Shown one piece after another: positions 25,329 through 34,637 of a stretch of DNA of 64,000 nt (position 1 is the first letter of the stretch; the number at the start of each line of letters is the position of its first letter). The stretch is from assembly GCA_031288185.1 (NCBI GenBank), contig JAITRZ010000014.1:23160-87159 (forward strand). Direction: 5' to 3'. The DNA comes from Coriobacteriales bacterium (lineage in GTDB: Bacteria; Actinomycetota; Coriobacteriia; Coriobacteriales; UBA8131). A model generated the notes under the pieces. It made no database searches. It worked only from the letters and a program-made list of their open reading frames with translations, and was not told where the DNA came from. The translations under genes and the position numbers were made by a program.

Positions 25329-26777
25329 ATGGACACAGTGAAGTTAAGCAGTGGTGAGTTTGTGCCTTTGGAAATGCATAAGGCGCGCATTGTCCAGCGC
25401 ATTACTCTGGAGCCCATCGAACAACGCAAGCGGGCGATAGAAGAAGCAGGCTTTAATACTTTTTTGCTTAAAAACCGGCATGTCTTTCTCGATATGCTCA
25501 CCGATAGCGGCGTCAATGCCATGAGCATTGAGCAGCAGGCAGCCATGCTGCTGGCTGACGATAGCTATGCGGGCTCTGAGACCTATTACCGTCTGGAGCA
25601 GGCACTCATGGATTTTTTTGGTACACGCTATTTTTTGCCAACCCATCAGGGTCGCGCCGCAGAAAACGTTTTAGCTAACAGCTTTATACAACCCGGCTTG
25701 GTAGCACTGATGAATTTTCACTTTACTACTACCAAAGCCCTCGTCACTCTGCGGGGAGGTTCAGTTCTAGAACTGGTTTCAGAGGCTGGCCTGGAGATTG
25801 AGAGCGATCTGCCCTTCAAGGGTGACTTTGACCTCGCGAGCCTGAACGCTGAGATTGAACGTTTGGGCACGGACAACATTGCCTTTGTGCGTGCCGAAGC
25901 TGGTACCAACCTTATCGGCGGTCAACCAATTTCCATGGGCAACATGCGAGCGGTCTCAGCTGTCTGTAAAGAAAAGGGCCTGCTTTCGGTGCTGGATGCC
26001 AGCCTATTGGCAGACAACCTCTACTTTATCAAAACCCGCGAAGCCGGCTTTGCTGATGTTGACCTGGCCACTATCACCCGCGAACTGGGCCAGCTCTTCG
26101 ATATTATCTACTTTAGCGCCCGCAAATTGGGTTGTGTGCGCGGTGGTGGTATCGTCACCAATAACGAGGAGCTCTACAAACAGATGCGTGGTTTTGTGCC
26201 GCTGTTTGAGGGGTTTCTGACGTATGGTGGCATGTCGGTGCGCGAGATGGAAGCGCTGGCAGTGGGCCTGCGCGAAACCCTGGATTTTGATGTCATCAGC
26301 CAGACGCCGATTTTTGTCAGGGCACTTACCGAGGAGTTAACCAGGAAGGGTGTGCCCACGGTGACACCGGCAGGCGGTCTGGGCTGCCATATAAACGCTT
26401 TCAAGTTTCTACCCCATATTAAGCAGAGCCACTACCCGGCTGGAGCCCTGGCGGCGGCGGTGTTCCTGGCCGGCGGTATTCGTGGCATGGAGCGCGGCAC
26501 CCTTTCAGAACAGCGCAATCCCGATGGCAGTGAGCCGTTGGCCGAGATGGAATTGCTGCGTCTGGCCTTTCCCAAAAGGGTATTTTCGCTTTCCCAGGTA
26601 AAGTACATTGCCGATCGAGTGGCCTGGCTGTTTGCCAACCGCGAACTGGTGGGAGGGCTGCGCTTTGTGGAAGAGCCACCAACACTCCGCTTTTTCTTTG
26701 GTCGCCTGGAACCCCTGGGAAACTGGCCGCAGCAATTGGTTGATGCCTTCCGTTGCGACTTTGGCGACAGCCTGTGA
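25329..26777 (+). CDS. Tryptophanase / tyrosine phenol-lyase family protein (PLP-dependent beta-eliminating lyase-like)
   Basis: The 482-residue protein follows TnaA/TPL along its whole length: FLDMLTDSGVNAMS, YAGSETYYRLE, LPTHQGRAAEN, and the PLP lysine K266 in FSARKLGCVRGGG. D223, which contacts the pyridine nitrogen, is kept in VLDASLLADN. The arginine three residues later, conserved in both TnaA and TPL, is L226 here. The family splits an aromatic amino acid to pyruvate, ammonia and the ring compound, and the reaction can run backwards. ATG at 25329 has GGGAGG 7 bp before it. Control by a T-box, which responds to starvation, is odd for a degradative enzyme. Confidence 0.82.
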   Translation: MDTVKLSSGEFVPLEMHKARIVQRITLEPIEQRKRAIEEAGFNTFLLKNRHVFLDMLTDSGVNAMSIEQQAAMLLADDSYAGSETYYRLEQALMDFFGTRYFLPTHQGRAAENVLANSFIQPGLVALMNFHFTTTKALVTLRGGSVLELVSEAGLEIESDLPFKGDFDLASLNAEIERLGTDNIAFVRAEAGTNLIGGQPISMGNMRAVSAVCKEKGLLSVLDASLLADNLYFIKTREAGFADVDLATITRELGQLFDIIYFSARKLGCVRGGGIVTNNEELYKQMRGFVPLFEGFLTYGGMSVREMEALAVGLRETLDFDVISQTPIFVRALTEELTRKGVPTVTPAGGLGCHINAFKFLPHIKQSHYPAGALAAAVFLAGGIRGMERGTLSEQRNPDGSEPLAEMELLRLAFPKRVFSLSQVKYIADRVAWLFANRELVGGLRFVEEPPTLRFFFGRLEPLGNWPQQLVDAFRCDFGDSL

Positions 26778-26880
26778 GGCCACCGGGTGCCTATTTTGCT
26801 TATTATATTAGTATTTCACCAACCTCGTTCCAACTGCTGGTGAGACTGCTGGCCTGATGTATTGCCCCCTCTTGCCCGTT

Positions 26881-26892
26881 TTGTTGTAGAAT
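26881..26892 (+). promoter_or_regulatory. Extended -10-like element TTGTTGTAGAAT upstream of the XRE-cupin gene
   Basis: This 12-mer is identical to the one at 8522-8533 before the HPt gene. TAGAAT fits a -10 hexamer; no clear -35 is seen at 17 bp. It lies about 190 bp before the gene. Confidence 0.4.
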
Positions 26893-26977
26893 GGCAAGCC
26901 GTGCTGGTTCTGTAGACCTCCCTGGGATTTCCTGAAACATCTAACAGACAGCATATCGACCGATCTCCGCGCTATCA

Positions 26978-27006
26978 GGTACAGGTTTTTTGAAGAGGAC
27001 TGTACC
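26978..27006. promoter_or_regulatory. 7-bp inverted repeat GGTACAG-N15-CTGTACC, possible operator
   Basis: Perfect arms with a 15-bp spacer lie between the promoter-like element at 26881 and the XRE-cupin start. This is a position where the regulator could repress its own transcription. The rest of this 301-bp gap contains only an A+T-rich stretch at 26790-26818. Confidence 0.35.
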
Positions 27007-27078
27007 GGGGAGATGTACGACCGACCCCCGTGCCAGCAAACGCGGGGATCCAGACAGACCTGAAGGCAGGTGATAGTT

Positions 27079-27696
27079 ATGAGCAAGGCAGACGATGTCA
27101 AAAACGCTACCCCGGATAGAACGCCTCCGGGCAGTATTGGCGCTAAAATAACAGAATTGCGGGAAGCCTTGCTGTTGTCGCCTGAGGATCTGGCTGAGCG
27201 TTGCGGTTGTGCGGTGCAGGTTATTACGGATCTGGAGGGCGGACAATTGGCGCCTTCACTGGCTCCGCTTATCAAGATTACGCGAGCTTTGGGTGTGCGT
27301 CTGGGCACCCTGCTTGATGACGATGAAAACCTGGGACCGGTGCTCACCAGGGCCAACGCCTACAAGGGTTCTACGCGCCTGAAGGGCCTGGAGACACACA
27401 GCGACGCAGGTGAGCTCAGTTTCTTTTCGCTGGCCGAAGGTAAGGCTGCCCGTCACATGGAGCCCTTTTTTATCAGTCTGGAACCCTCCCAGGACCTGGA
27501 ACACAGCCTCAGCGCCCATGAGGGTGAGGAATGGCTGTTTGCTCTGGAAGGTTCGCTTGAGATAGAGTACGGAAAACAACTCTTCATCCTTGAACCCGGC
27601 GATAGCATTTACTATGATTCCATCGTGCCCCATCAGGTTCGCTCCCATAACGGCCAGAGCGCTCGCTTTGTGGCCTGTGTCTACACGCCGGTGTAG
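27079..27696 (+). CDS. XRE-family regulator with C-terminal cupin sensor domain
   Basis: The 205-residue protein has a helix-turn-helix domain (about residues 17-75; [32 protein letters not shown]) and a cupin_2 domain near the C-terminus ([19 protein letters not shown]...[17 protein letters not shown]). Such proteins usually bind a small ligand in the cupin barrel and regulate the adjacent gene. ATG at 27079 follows GGCAGGTGATAGTT; a GTG nine bases earlier is possible. The acyl-CoA ligase gene begins 8 bp after its stop, so both are probably one transcript. Confidence 0.87.
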   Translation: MSKADDVKNATPDRTPPGSIGAKITELREALLLSPEDLAERCGCAVQVITDLEGGQLAPSLAPLIKITRALGVRLGTLLDDDENLGPVLTRANAYKGSTRLKGLETHSDAGELSFFSLAEGKAARHMEPFFISLEPSQDLEHSLSAHEGEEWLFALEGSLEIEYGKQLFILEPGDSIYYDSIVPHQVRSHNGQSARFVACVYTPV

Positions 27697-27704
27697 GTGA
27701 TTTT

Positions 27705-29375
27705 GTGACAGAGAATTTTCCCCTGCATAGCGAGTTAACCATTGGCGACTATTTTGCCGCTCAACGGGCCTTGGATCCCAACCATGAGTTTGTTGTCTAT
27801 CCTGATCGCCAACTGCGTTGGACGTACGGCGATTTTGATATTCGAACCAACAATCTTGCCAAGGGCCTTTTAGCCATTGGGATGCGACCCGGCGACCACC
27901 TGGGTGTCTGGGCGCGCAATATCCCAGACTGGCTGACCTTCATGTACGCCACCGCCAAGGCGGGCATTGTGCTGGTCACAATGAATCCGGCCTACAAGAG
28001 TCATGAGCTTGATTACGTGCTCAAACAGAGCGATATGTCCACCCTGTGCGTTATCGACGCCTGGCGCGATGTGGATTACATAAAGATAATTCGCGACCTG
28101 ATACCTGAGGCCCAAAGCTACGAGCGGGGATATCTGCAAACTGCCGAATACCCCTACCTAAAGAACCTTGTCTACATGGGACCAGAAAAACACCGCGGCT
28201 TTTTTACCGTGCCCGAATTGCTGCTGTTGGGATCACACCTTAATGATGACCAGCTGCGCCAGGCCCAGGGCACGTTTGACAATAATTCCGTTGTGAATAT
28301 GCAATACACCAGTGGAACCACCGGCTTTCCCAAAGGGGTCATGTTAACGCACCGCAACATCTTAAATAACGGCTTTTATATTGGTGAAAACCAGAAACTC
28401 GGCCCTGATGACCGGGTCTGTCTGCCGGTACCCTTTTTTCACTGCTTTGGCTGCGTGTTGGGGGTTATGGCATCACTGACCCATCGTTCTACGATGATCA
28501 TTGTAGAGGAGTTTGACGCGCTCATGGTGCTGGAAGCCATCGAAAAGGAACAAGCTACCGCCGTCTATGGCGTACCAACAATGTATATTGCCGAGCTAAA
28601 CCACCCACTGTTTGACCGGTTTAACCTGAGCAGTTTGCGTACTGGCATCATTGCGGGGGCTGCTGTGCCGCCAGAAACCACCAAGGAGGCTATGGAGCGC
28701 ATGAATATGCGCCAGATAACCAACTGTTATGGACTGACGGAAACCTCCCCGGTGTTTATTCAAACCAATGCAGACGATGATGACTGGCACAAGCAGTACA
28801 CCGTGGGTCGTCCCCATCCTGCCGTGCAGGTGCGGGTCATCGACCCTGAAGACGGCCATATCTGTGGCCCAGGAGAGATTGGTGAGCTGTGCTGTAAGGG
28901 CTATAACGTTATGAAGGGCTACTATAAGATGCCTGAGGCCACTGCTGAGGCCATAGACGCTGATGGCTTTTTGCACTCCGGCGACCTGGGTTCTTTTGAT
29001 GATGAAGGCTATTATCGCGTAACCGGCCGCATAAAGGATATGATCATTCGCGGTGGCGAAAACATATATCCGTTGGAGATAGAAGATTTCCTGCTGTCAG
29101 TTCCCGGTGTGTTGGATGCCCAGGTAGTAGGTGCCCCTGATCCTACCTATGGCGAGATCGTTGTGGCCTTCATTAAACAGCGCGAGGGTTTTGAGCTAAC
29201 TGAGGCGGGCATTCGCGAACATGCCCAAAAGCACATCGCCCGCTTCAAGGTTCCCAAATATGTATTTTTTGTGGATGAATATCCTGAGACAACCTCTAAA
29301 AAAGTCCAGAAGTTCAAACTGCGCGAGCAGGCCGCTGAGTTAGTGGAGCAGCGCAGGGTAGAGGCGCAAACGTAA
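27705..29375 (+). CDS. AMP-dependent acyl-CoA synthetase (long- or medium-chain fatty acid / aromatic acid--CoA ligase family)
   Basis: Activates a carboxylic acid through an acyl-AMP to its CoA thioester. Signature motifs are [65 protein letters not shown] and the C-terminal lysine segment [14 protein letters not shown]. The 556-residue length is normal. The exact acid cannot be read from the sequence. GTG start, with AGGTGA before it. XRE-cupin plus acyl-CoA ligase is a recurring pair in anaerobes, suggesting the cupin senses the ligase's substrate or product. Confidence 0.9.
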   Translation: MTENFPLHSELTIGDYFAAQRALDPNHEFVVYPDRQLRWTYGDFDIRTNNLAKGLLAIGMRPGDHLGVWARNIPDWLTFMYATAKAGIVLVTMNPAYKSHELDYVLKQSDMSTLCVIDAWRDVDYIKIIRDLIPEAQSYERGYLQTAEYPYLKNLVYMGPEKHRGFFTVPELLLLGSHLNDDQLRQAQGTFDNNSVVNMQYTSGTTGFPKGVMLTHRNILNNGFYIGENQKLGPDDRVCLPVPFFHCFGCVLGVMASLTHRSTMIIVEEFDALMVLEAIEKEQATAVYGVPTMYIAELNHPLFDRFNLSSLRTGIIAGAAVPPETTKEAMERMNMRQITNCYGLTETSPVFIQTNADDDDWHKQYTVGRPHPAVQVRVIDPEDGHICGPGEIGELCCKGYNVMKGYYKMPEATAEAIDADGFLHSGDLGSFDDEGYYRVTGRIKDMIIRGGENIYPLEIEDFLLSVPGVLDAQVVGAPDPTYGEIVVAFIKQREGFELTEAGIREHAQKHIARFKVPKYVFFVDEYPETTSKKVQKFKLREQAAELVEQRRVEAQT

Positions 29376-29417
29376 GAGAAACTATGCCCGTGCTGTTGAC
29401 CGGCGATGTGGAAAAAA

Positions 29418-30548
29418 CTAATCCTTGGCTATCTCGCGTTCCAGTAGATGGATCTTGATAAGGTCAGGATGTATCACCGCCTCCTGTGGCTGACCAAGGG
29501 CGGCAAGCAGGACAACGCGCAGGCCATCCCGCGCGGCGGCGGCGTTGACCAGCATCTCCTCAAACAGCACGTCAACGTCAAACGGCTCAAGAAGAGGCGG
29601 CAGGTTGAGACTGGTCAGTAGGGATTCCTGTTGGGTTGTGAGCTCCCTGGAGGCGTTGATAACCTCCTCGGCCAGCCTGGCACAGTAACGCATACCCTCT
29701 GCCAGGGCGCGACCAGAGGCAACGGGCGCAGTGGGTGCGGCAGCCGACACGGCTAGTGCCACAGCCTCCAGGGCGTGCGCGAACGGCCGGCCATAGCTCT
29801 GGTAGGCACATGTTTCTGTAGCGTTGGCGTTGGTGGTAAGGGCGAGCGCTCGAAAAGCGAGGGTTTGAACTATGGCCTCCTGAAGGCTGGCTTCATCATG
29901 CGCCACCAGCCCCTCGACGTTATTGTGTAACCACTCCAGCGAACCCCCGCCTTCCAGCAGGGCCGTTTGGGCAATTTCCGCAAAGCCGTTTTCCCAATCG
30001 GCCCTTGAGTTCGCGGCCAGCGATTGGAGGTCACAGGTCGCGTACACCGGCAAGCTGTCAGTCACAATCCGGTCGCTGGCAGTTCCCATATCAAGGGCCG
30101 CATGGTTTGCCAGGGTGTGGCCCACCATGGCGGCCAGCGTCACCGGTACACGCACCAGGGGGAGACCGCCTTGGTAGACTGCTGATGCAAATCCTGCCGC
30201 GTCCAACACCGCCTCTCCACCCAGAGCGACAATCAGGGTGCCGCGCCTAGTATCTAAAAGCGTTATTTGTTTAAGCAATTTAAGAACCGCCGGAGCGGAC
30301 TTGGCCGCGCGGCCAGACGGCAGGGTTATCTCTGCGACGGTAAACGCTGCCTTTGACAAACCGGCCCTGGCTTTTTGCAGGGATGCGGGAGAAATAAGCG
30401 CGTCGGTTACTAAAATCGCGTTGTCTGTGGTACTGGTAAGGAGGGTATCGCGCAGGTGCACCCCCAGGTTTACCAACAGGCGATTGCCCACACGTATATC
30501 AAAACGGTGCTTTTCATCAATGATCGCGCGCAGGCGACGGGTTCCCAT
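29418..30548 (-). CDS. Degenerate 3-dehydroquinate synthase-like (AroB-fold) protein
   Basis: The 376-residue protein aligns with AroB: LIVALGGEAVLDAAGFASAVYQGGLPLVRVPVTL corresponds to the NAD site and GRALAEGMRYCARLAEE to the C-terminal helices. Of the three zinc ligands only the glutamate is kept (E191, NGFAEIAQ). The first histidine of GHTxGHA is R254 (YGRPFAHALE) and the HGEA histidine is S278 (ASGRALAEG). The GGK active-site lysine segment reads ANH. Dehydroquinate synthesis is therefore improbable. It may be a pseudoenzyme or use another substrate. GAGGATCAGG precedes the ATG. It follows an iron-sulfur protein gene by 9 bp. Confidence 0.65.
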   Translation of the reverse strand: MGTRRLRAIIDEKHRFDIRVGNRLLVNLGVHLRDTLLTSTTDNAILVTDALISPASLQKARAGLSKAAFTVAEITLPSGRAAKSAPAVLKLLKQITLLDTRRGTLIVALGGEAVLDAAGFASAVYQGGLPLVRVPVTLAAMVGHTLANHAALDMGTASDRIVTDSLPVYATCDLQSLAANSRADWENGFAEIAQTALLEGGGSLEWLHNNVEGLVAHDEASLQEAIVQTLAFRALALTTNANATETCAYQSYGRPFAHALEAVALAVSAAAPTAPVASGRALAEGMRYCARLAEEVINASRELTTQQESLLTSLNLPPLLEPFDVDVLFEEMLVNAAAARDGLRVVLLAALGQPQEAVIHPDLIKIHLLEREIAKD

Positions 30549-30557
30549 CCTGATCCT

Positions 30558-31766
30558 CTACCGCTCATAGATCTGACCGCCGCCCAGCAGTTTATACATG
30601 GCGTGATATATCTGCTTGGGATCGTTGAGCCGGTGGGCGGGCGGCTGCATGGTAAAGCGAATAATGGCGCCTTCTATCAGTTCTTTGATAGGCACCTTAC
30701 TCTCGATACAAATAGCCTGGGTGGGACAGATGTCCTCACAAAGGCGGCACTGTACACAGTCTGCCGGATAGTGTTCCACACCCATGTCGCCGTTTTTACC
30801 CGGATCGTCAAACATGGCAATTGCGCCAGTAGGGCAGAATGTCGCGCACATCCGGCATGCGCTACAGCGTTTCGCGTCGATGCGCAGATAGCCCCACAGG
30901 CGGCTGTCAAGGTATTGGGCCATCGGCTCGCCAATGAGTGCCAGATGATCAAGCATCCGCTCGCGACGGCTAGGCACAAAGTGGGGCAAGGTGCCATCGG
31001 CCATCACCTTAACCACACGGGGTCGGGATCCATCAAGCGCCTGTTGCTCCATCTCCAGAGTTTGAAGTGCCGCCTGGCTGGCCGCTTCGGTCATGCGGGT
31101 TTTAATCTGGGTAAAAAACTCTCGGCGCGACACACCATCAACATCTGAGGTCTGCGCAGCTTTGTTTCTCTTGCGCAGGACGTTAGCAGGTAGCCCCTCG
31201 TCCATCCGCATTGGATCATCACGCCCCCACACTGCGAGCAGGGCGCGCATTGTTTCTAAAACAAGTTTTGCAACCTCATAGCCACGGGCGCGGTCGCAAT
31301 CTGCGCAGATGGCATGAGCAAACCGCGGCGCTGGCATTCCAGAGGCAATCAGCGCAACAAGTTCGCTTTCTTCTAAGCGTCCCAGACAGCCAAGTCCTAT
31401 GACCCGGCTCTTATCATACGTGCCTTTGCAGGCATCAAGCAGTGGCTCACAGGCAAAGACAGGTGCCTGCCCGGTCTCTCTGAGGACGTTCATGCTCATC
31501 TCCAACAGCTCTGAGGCTGCTGGCTTGCGCGCTTCTAAGGCCATCGTTGGGCAGGCGGCGGCGCAGCTGCCACAGCCCAAACAGGTGTCGGGATCAACGG
31601 ACAGTGTATTGTTTTCTATTCTGATGGCTTCGGGTGTACAGGCCTGCAGGCAGCGTCGACAGTGAGCGTTACGGTTGCGCACCAAAACGCAACGTTCAGG
31701 GTGAAGGATTAGATCGTCGGTATCCAACCTGCTTAGGCCATCAACTAAATCCAGTATAACCGGCAT
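30558..31766 (-). CDS. Multi-cluster 4Fe-4S protein of unknown function
   Basis: The 402-residue protein has a ferredoxin pair at each end. N-terminal groups are CRRCLQACTP and CLGCGSCAAACP; C-terminal groups are CSACRMCATFCPTGAI and CVQCRLCEDICPTQAI. The middle region contains further cysteines (FACEPLLDACKG, GLGCLGRL, CADCDRARG) reminiscent of electron-transfer adaptors such as MvhD or HdrA-linked proteins, but no family is certain. No signal peptide is seen, so it is probably cytoplasmic. ATG at 31766 (MPVILDLVDG) has GAGG before it; the longer frame adds 25 unconserved residues. It is co-transcribed with the AroB-like gene. Confidence 0.75.
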   Translation of the reverse strand: MPVILDLVDGLSRLDTDDLILHPERCVLVRNRNAHCRRCLQACTPEAIRIENNTLSVDPDTCLGCGSCAAACPTMALEARKPAASELLEMSMNVLRETGQAPVFACEPLLDACKGTYDKSRVIGLGCLGRLEESELVALIASGMPAPRFAHAICADCDRARGYEVAKLVLETMRALLAVWGRDDPMRMDEGLPANVLRKRNKAAQTSDVDGVSRREFFTQIKTRMTEAASQAALQTLEMEQQALDGSRPRVVKVMADGTLPHFVPSRRERMLDHLALIGEPMAQYLDSRLWGYLRIDAKRCSACRMCATFCPTGAIAMFDDPGKNGDMGVEHYPADCVQCRLCEDICPTQAICIESKVPIKELIEGAIIRFTMQPPAHRLNDPKQIYHAMYKLLGGGQIYER

Positions 31767-31875
31767 CTCACAAACCTCGCTTTCTGGACTCCTGCATCCG
31801 GGGGAGGCCGGTGGGGGGCCGCCAGATGAAGATTCTCGCACAACCTTCTAAATGTCCAAAAGGTACTCGCGCGGA

Positions 31876-31901
31876 GGGATAAGGGGCGCCCTCCTTGTCC
31901 C
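31876..31901. other. 9-bp hairpin (GGGATAAGG / CCTTGTCCC) in the divergent gap
   Basis: The arms pair completely if one G-U pair is allowed. The 409-bp region 31767-32175 also has the word CCGCTTAAGAC twice (31917, 31987; 70 bp apart). No gene is supported here. Confidence 0.3.
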
Positions 31902-32102
31902 GTCTCTGTCTCGTCTCCGCTTAAGACGTTACGGTACAGACCCTAACCTGGCGCACAGAGGACAACAGGGCCAAGGTTGGCCCAAGCCGCTTAAGACAGG
32001 CGAAATGTTACGCGCCGCATGGCCGATTGACTAAAGGCGGCCCTCTCGTCTATCATAGCAGAGGGAAAAACCGCTGGCCTCAGCGGATGTTGTTTGCAGA
32101 AG

Positions 32103-32118
32103 AACCCCTCAGGGGGTT
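32103..32118 (+). terminator. Attenuator- or terminator-like hairpin AACCCC-TCAG-GGGGTT followed by TGTTT
   Basis: A 6-bp G+C-rich stem with a short T-rich tail lies 58 bp before the first gene of the plus-strand operon. Its position suggests either the end of an unrelated transcript or attenuation of the operon. Confidence 0.3.
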
Positions 32119-32175
32119 TGTTTGCTGTGTAGTGTAGCATAACCTGGTGTGCGGGCAACATCTGAGAGGACTATC

Positions 32176-33153
32176 ATGAGCCATGATCCACCTGATGCGC
32201 AGGGTTTTTCTGGTTATACAGATACCTTTCTTTCATCCCCCTTTTCTGCTCTTGACACCTTTGGCCTTGACGAGTCGTTTGATCCACTGTCAGACAGTGA
32301 ATTGGATACTGATGACGAGGATTTTGAAGAGTCAATCGAGTTGATTGGCCCCGGTAGCCTTTCTGTGCGGCCGGGCTCTGCTACCAAACAAGTTGATACC
32401 CGTAGCGCACAGGAACGCATCGCCGATCTTCTGAAAGCGATGGCTCCTCACCGCAAGGCGCTTTACGGCATCCTGGCTTTTTGTCTAAAGCCGCACCTCG
32501 CAAAGGAGGTCGACGGTGAGGTCGAGCGCCTCAAGGAGCACAGCCTCTCTGTATTCAGTGCAGCTAATTTGACAAATCTTTTAGAACAATCCGGTGGGAT
32601 TCGTCGCGTTGCGGCGGATGGTAGCGATTACAACCAAAATGCAAAACCACAACTGGTTGAGGAGGAGGGGATACCGTACCTTCGTCCGGGGCAGGCGCCT
32701 GACATCTACTGGGTTACAACTGCCGAGGGGCGCGCGGCACTTGAGGCCGACAATCCCTTACAGCGTCTGCGCGAACTATTTGCGACCGACAGCCGATACC
32801 TACCCATCTACAAGCGCATACTCACCCTGTGTAAACGTGAAGGAGGGGTATCAGTCAGGGAGTTGGGCATTCACGTGGATGATGATCCGTTGACGCAAAA
32901 GCCACGCCTGTACGCGCCCCGTTTTCTTGACCGACTGGAGAAATGCGATGCAGTCATCTGGCGCGGAAACTGGATTATCACCAACATTGGCACGAGTGCC
33001 CTGGAATTTCTGGATACGACACGCGATGACTATGCCATGCCCACGTCTGAGACAGTGGCGGCCAAACTCGCTCCACAGTTCACCGTACCTGCCATAGCAT
33101 CAGCGGCGCAAGCGAAGAGGCAAGCGGATGGCAGGCCGGCAGGCCTGCCATGA
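32176..33153 (+). CDS. Conserved protein of unknown function linked to TorD (tandem winged-helix-like), copy 1
   Basis: Not assigned to a known family. After an acidic N-terminus (SELDTDDEDFEESIELIG) the 325-residue protein contains two similar segments, each with ALYGILAFC- or IYKRILTLC-like helices, a short loop, a recognition-helix-like LTNLLEQSG or FLDRLEKCDAV, and a small strand pair. This suggests two winged helices. The product encoded at 38585-39388 is a clear paralogue (both have VDDDPL.Q.PR.Y...F.DRL). Both copies directly precede a torD gene with an ATGA overlap. It may be a regulator or a maturation factor for molybdoenzymes. GAGAGG precedes the ATG. Confidence 0.7.
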   Translation: MSHDPPDAQGFSGYTDTFLSSPFSALDTFGLDESFDPLSDSELDTDDEDFEESIELIGPGSLSVRPGSATKQVDTRSAQERIADLLKAMAPHRKALYGILAFCLKPHLAKEVDGEVERLKEHSLSVFSAANLTNLLEQSGGIRRVAADGSDYNQNAKPQLVEEEGIPYLRPGQAPDIYWVTTAEGRAALEADNPLQRLRELFATDSRYLPIYKRILTLCKREGGVSVRELGIHVDDDPLTQKPRLYAPRFLDRLEKCDAVIWRGNWIITNIGTSALEFLDTTRDDYAMPTSETVAAKLAPQFTVPAIASAAQAKRQADGRPAGLP

Positions 33154-33968
33154 CAACTGACCACTTTACGAACGCCAGTTCTTCTCCAGCTTCTGCCCAT
33201 CCTAATGCAGGAGCGCCGCGCGCGTTGTCCACCAACATCTCAGACGATGGGGCATTGATAGAACTTGCTCAACTGAATGTTCAGCGCGCCGCCACCTATG
33301 CCTTCTTAAGCCGACTTTATCGGGTTGAGATCGATGCGGAGTTGTTGGAAGAGCTGCGGGAAATGCGCTTTCCGGTGGACACCGGCGACGAGAAGATTGA
33401 CCGGGGTTATCGAACCATCGCTGTCTATCTAAGCGCGGTATGGGAAAACAGCCTAACTGAACTGGCCGTGGATTATGCGCGCGTGTTCATCGGCCATGGC
33501 GTAGACGCCTTTTCTGCCGCCTATCCCTTTGAGAGCGTCTATACCTCTGAAAAGCGCCTGCTGATGCAGGATGCTCGCGATGAGGTGCTGGCCCTCTATC
33601 GCGCCAGCGGTCTGCATAAATCCTCTCGCTGGAAGGAAGGCGAAGATCATATCGCCCTTGAGCTGGAGTTTATGCAGGCGCTTTGCCAACGAACCGCTGA
33701 TGCGTTAAAAAACGGTGATGAAAAAACCGCCACGCGCCACTTGCTCTCTCAGCTAAATTTTCTCATTGACCATCTGGCAGCCTGGGCGCCAATGATGACT
33801 GCGGATATGAAGAGCTTTGCTCAAACCGGTCTTTATCAGGGACTGGCCTGGCTGACAGAGGGCTTTCTTGAGACAGAGGTGGAATTTCTAAAGGATCTGT
33901 TGGTGTCACACGAGGCGATTGAACAAGGAGATAGATCAAGGCAAAATGGTAGGAGTGATCATGGGTGA
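33150..33968 (+). CDS. TorD/DmsD-family molybdoenzyme-specific chaperone, copy 1
   Basis: The 272-residue, mainly helical cytoplasmic protein belongs to the chaperones that bind the Tat signal of a molybdoenzyme until its cofactor is inserted. The family signature appears as EGEDHIALELEFMQAL (E-x-D-H) at about residues 161-176, with AAYPFESVYTSEKRLLMQDARDEV upstream. It is closely related to the product of 37842-38588. Translation is coupled to the preceding unknown gene. No molybdoenzyme is encoded in this plus-strand operon, so its client is probably one of the neighbouring minus-strand operons or lies elsewhere. Confidence 0.88.
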   Translation: MTTDHFTNASSSPASAHPNAGAPRALSTNISDDGALIELAQLNVQRAATYAFLSRLYRVEIDAELLEELREMRFPVDTGDEKIDRGYRTIAVYLSAVWENSLTELAVDYARVFIGHGVDAFSAAYPFESVYTSEKRLLMQDARDEVLALYRASGLHKSSRWKEGEDHIALELEFMQALCQRTADALKNGDEKTATRHLLSQLNFLIDHLAAWAPMMTADMKSFAQTGLYQGLAWLTEGFLETEVEFLKDLLVSHEAIEQGDRSRQNGRSDHG

Positions 33969-34617
33969 GAGCGAAAGGCCGGGGATAACCCGCCGCAGCG
34001 CGGTTGTTGGAGCAGGAGCGGCTGCCGTTGTCCTAGGATTGGGCGGTTTCAGGTTTCTGCCCACAGAACCCACCTTGAGGCCACCGGGAGGACAGGCAAC
34101 TGACCAGGTTGTTTCAGCCTGTATCCGTTGTGAGAAGTGCTATGAGATCTGTCCACGTGAAGTTATTGTGCCAAGCCACATCGAGGCGGGCATTTTGAAC
34201 ATGCGCACCCCTACACTTGACTTCTCCGGTGATTATTGTGATTGGTGTGGAGAAGCCAACAACGGTGACCCTCTCTGTGATAAGGTCTGCCCCACTCTGG
34301 CCCTCAGATTGCCAGAGGGCGCTAGCGCCAAAAACACCATCATCGGCGTTGCTGAACTCTATACAACCTGGTGTCTGGCCTACAAGCTGATTGGTTGCCG
34401 TTTTTGTTACGATGCCTGTCCCTATGAGGCCATGGAGCTTGACGGGAATAATCGCCCTTATGTGCTTAACGATAGATGCAACGGCTGTGGCGCCTGCGAA
34501 AGCGTTTGCGTTTCGCTGCAAAGCGGTTCTATCGCAGAAGGCGCCGATGAGCGCGCGATCATTGTTCGGCCGCTGAGGCAGGATGGCAGCGTCCTGTATC
34601 GCTGGAAACCGTCTTAG
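33961..34617 (+). CDS. NapG-like Tat-exported ferredoxin-type protein
   Basis: The 218-residue protein starts with a twin-arginine motif (ITRRSAVVG) and hydrophobic segment, then carries four iron-sulfur groups: CIRCEKCYEICP, CDWCGEANNGDPLCDKVCP, CRFCYDACPYEA and CNGCGACESVC. This is the architecture of NapG/MauM ferredoxins, which pass electrons from a NapH-type quinol dehydrogenase to exported acceptors. ATG at 33961 has AGGAG 5 bp before it and overlaps the torD stop by 8 bp; an earlier in-frame TTG would bury the start inside torD. napA-type nitrate reductase is not nearby. Confidence 0.87.
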   Translation: MGESERPGITRRSAVVGAGAAAVVLGLGGFRFLPTEPTLRPPGGQATDQVVSACIRCEKCYEICPREVIVPSHIEAGILNMRTPTLDFSGDYCDWCGEANNGDPLCDKVCPTLALRLPEGASAKNTIIGVAELYTTWCLAYKLIGCRFCYDACPYEAMELDGNNRPYVLNDRCNGCGACESVCVSLQSGSIAEGADERAIIVRPLRQDGSVLYRWKPS

Positions 34618-34637
34618 GACTGGGAAGAGGAAAGCCC

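Noticed and set aside
31852-32034. 60-codon plus-strand frame in the divergent gap before the TorD-linked gene
   Set aside because: Basic, low-information translation across a hairpin and an 11-bp repeat; no ribosome-binding site.
32103-32118. CCTCAGGGGG words here and at 20538 as one regulator site
   Set aside because: The match is a short G-rich word that also forms a simple hairpin at one place only; insufficient evidence for a shared operator.
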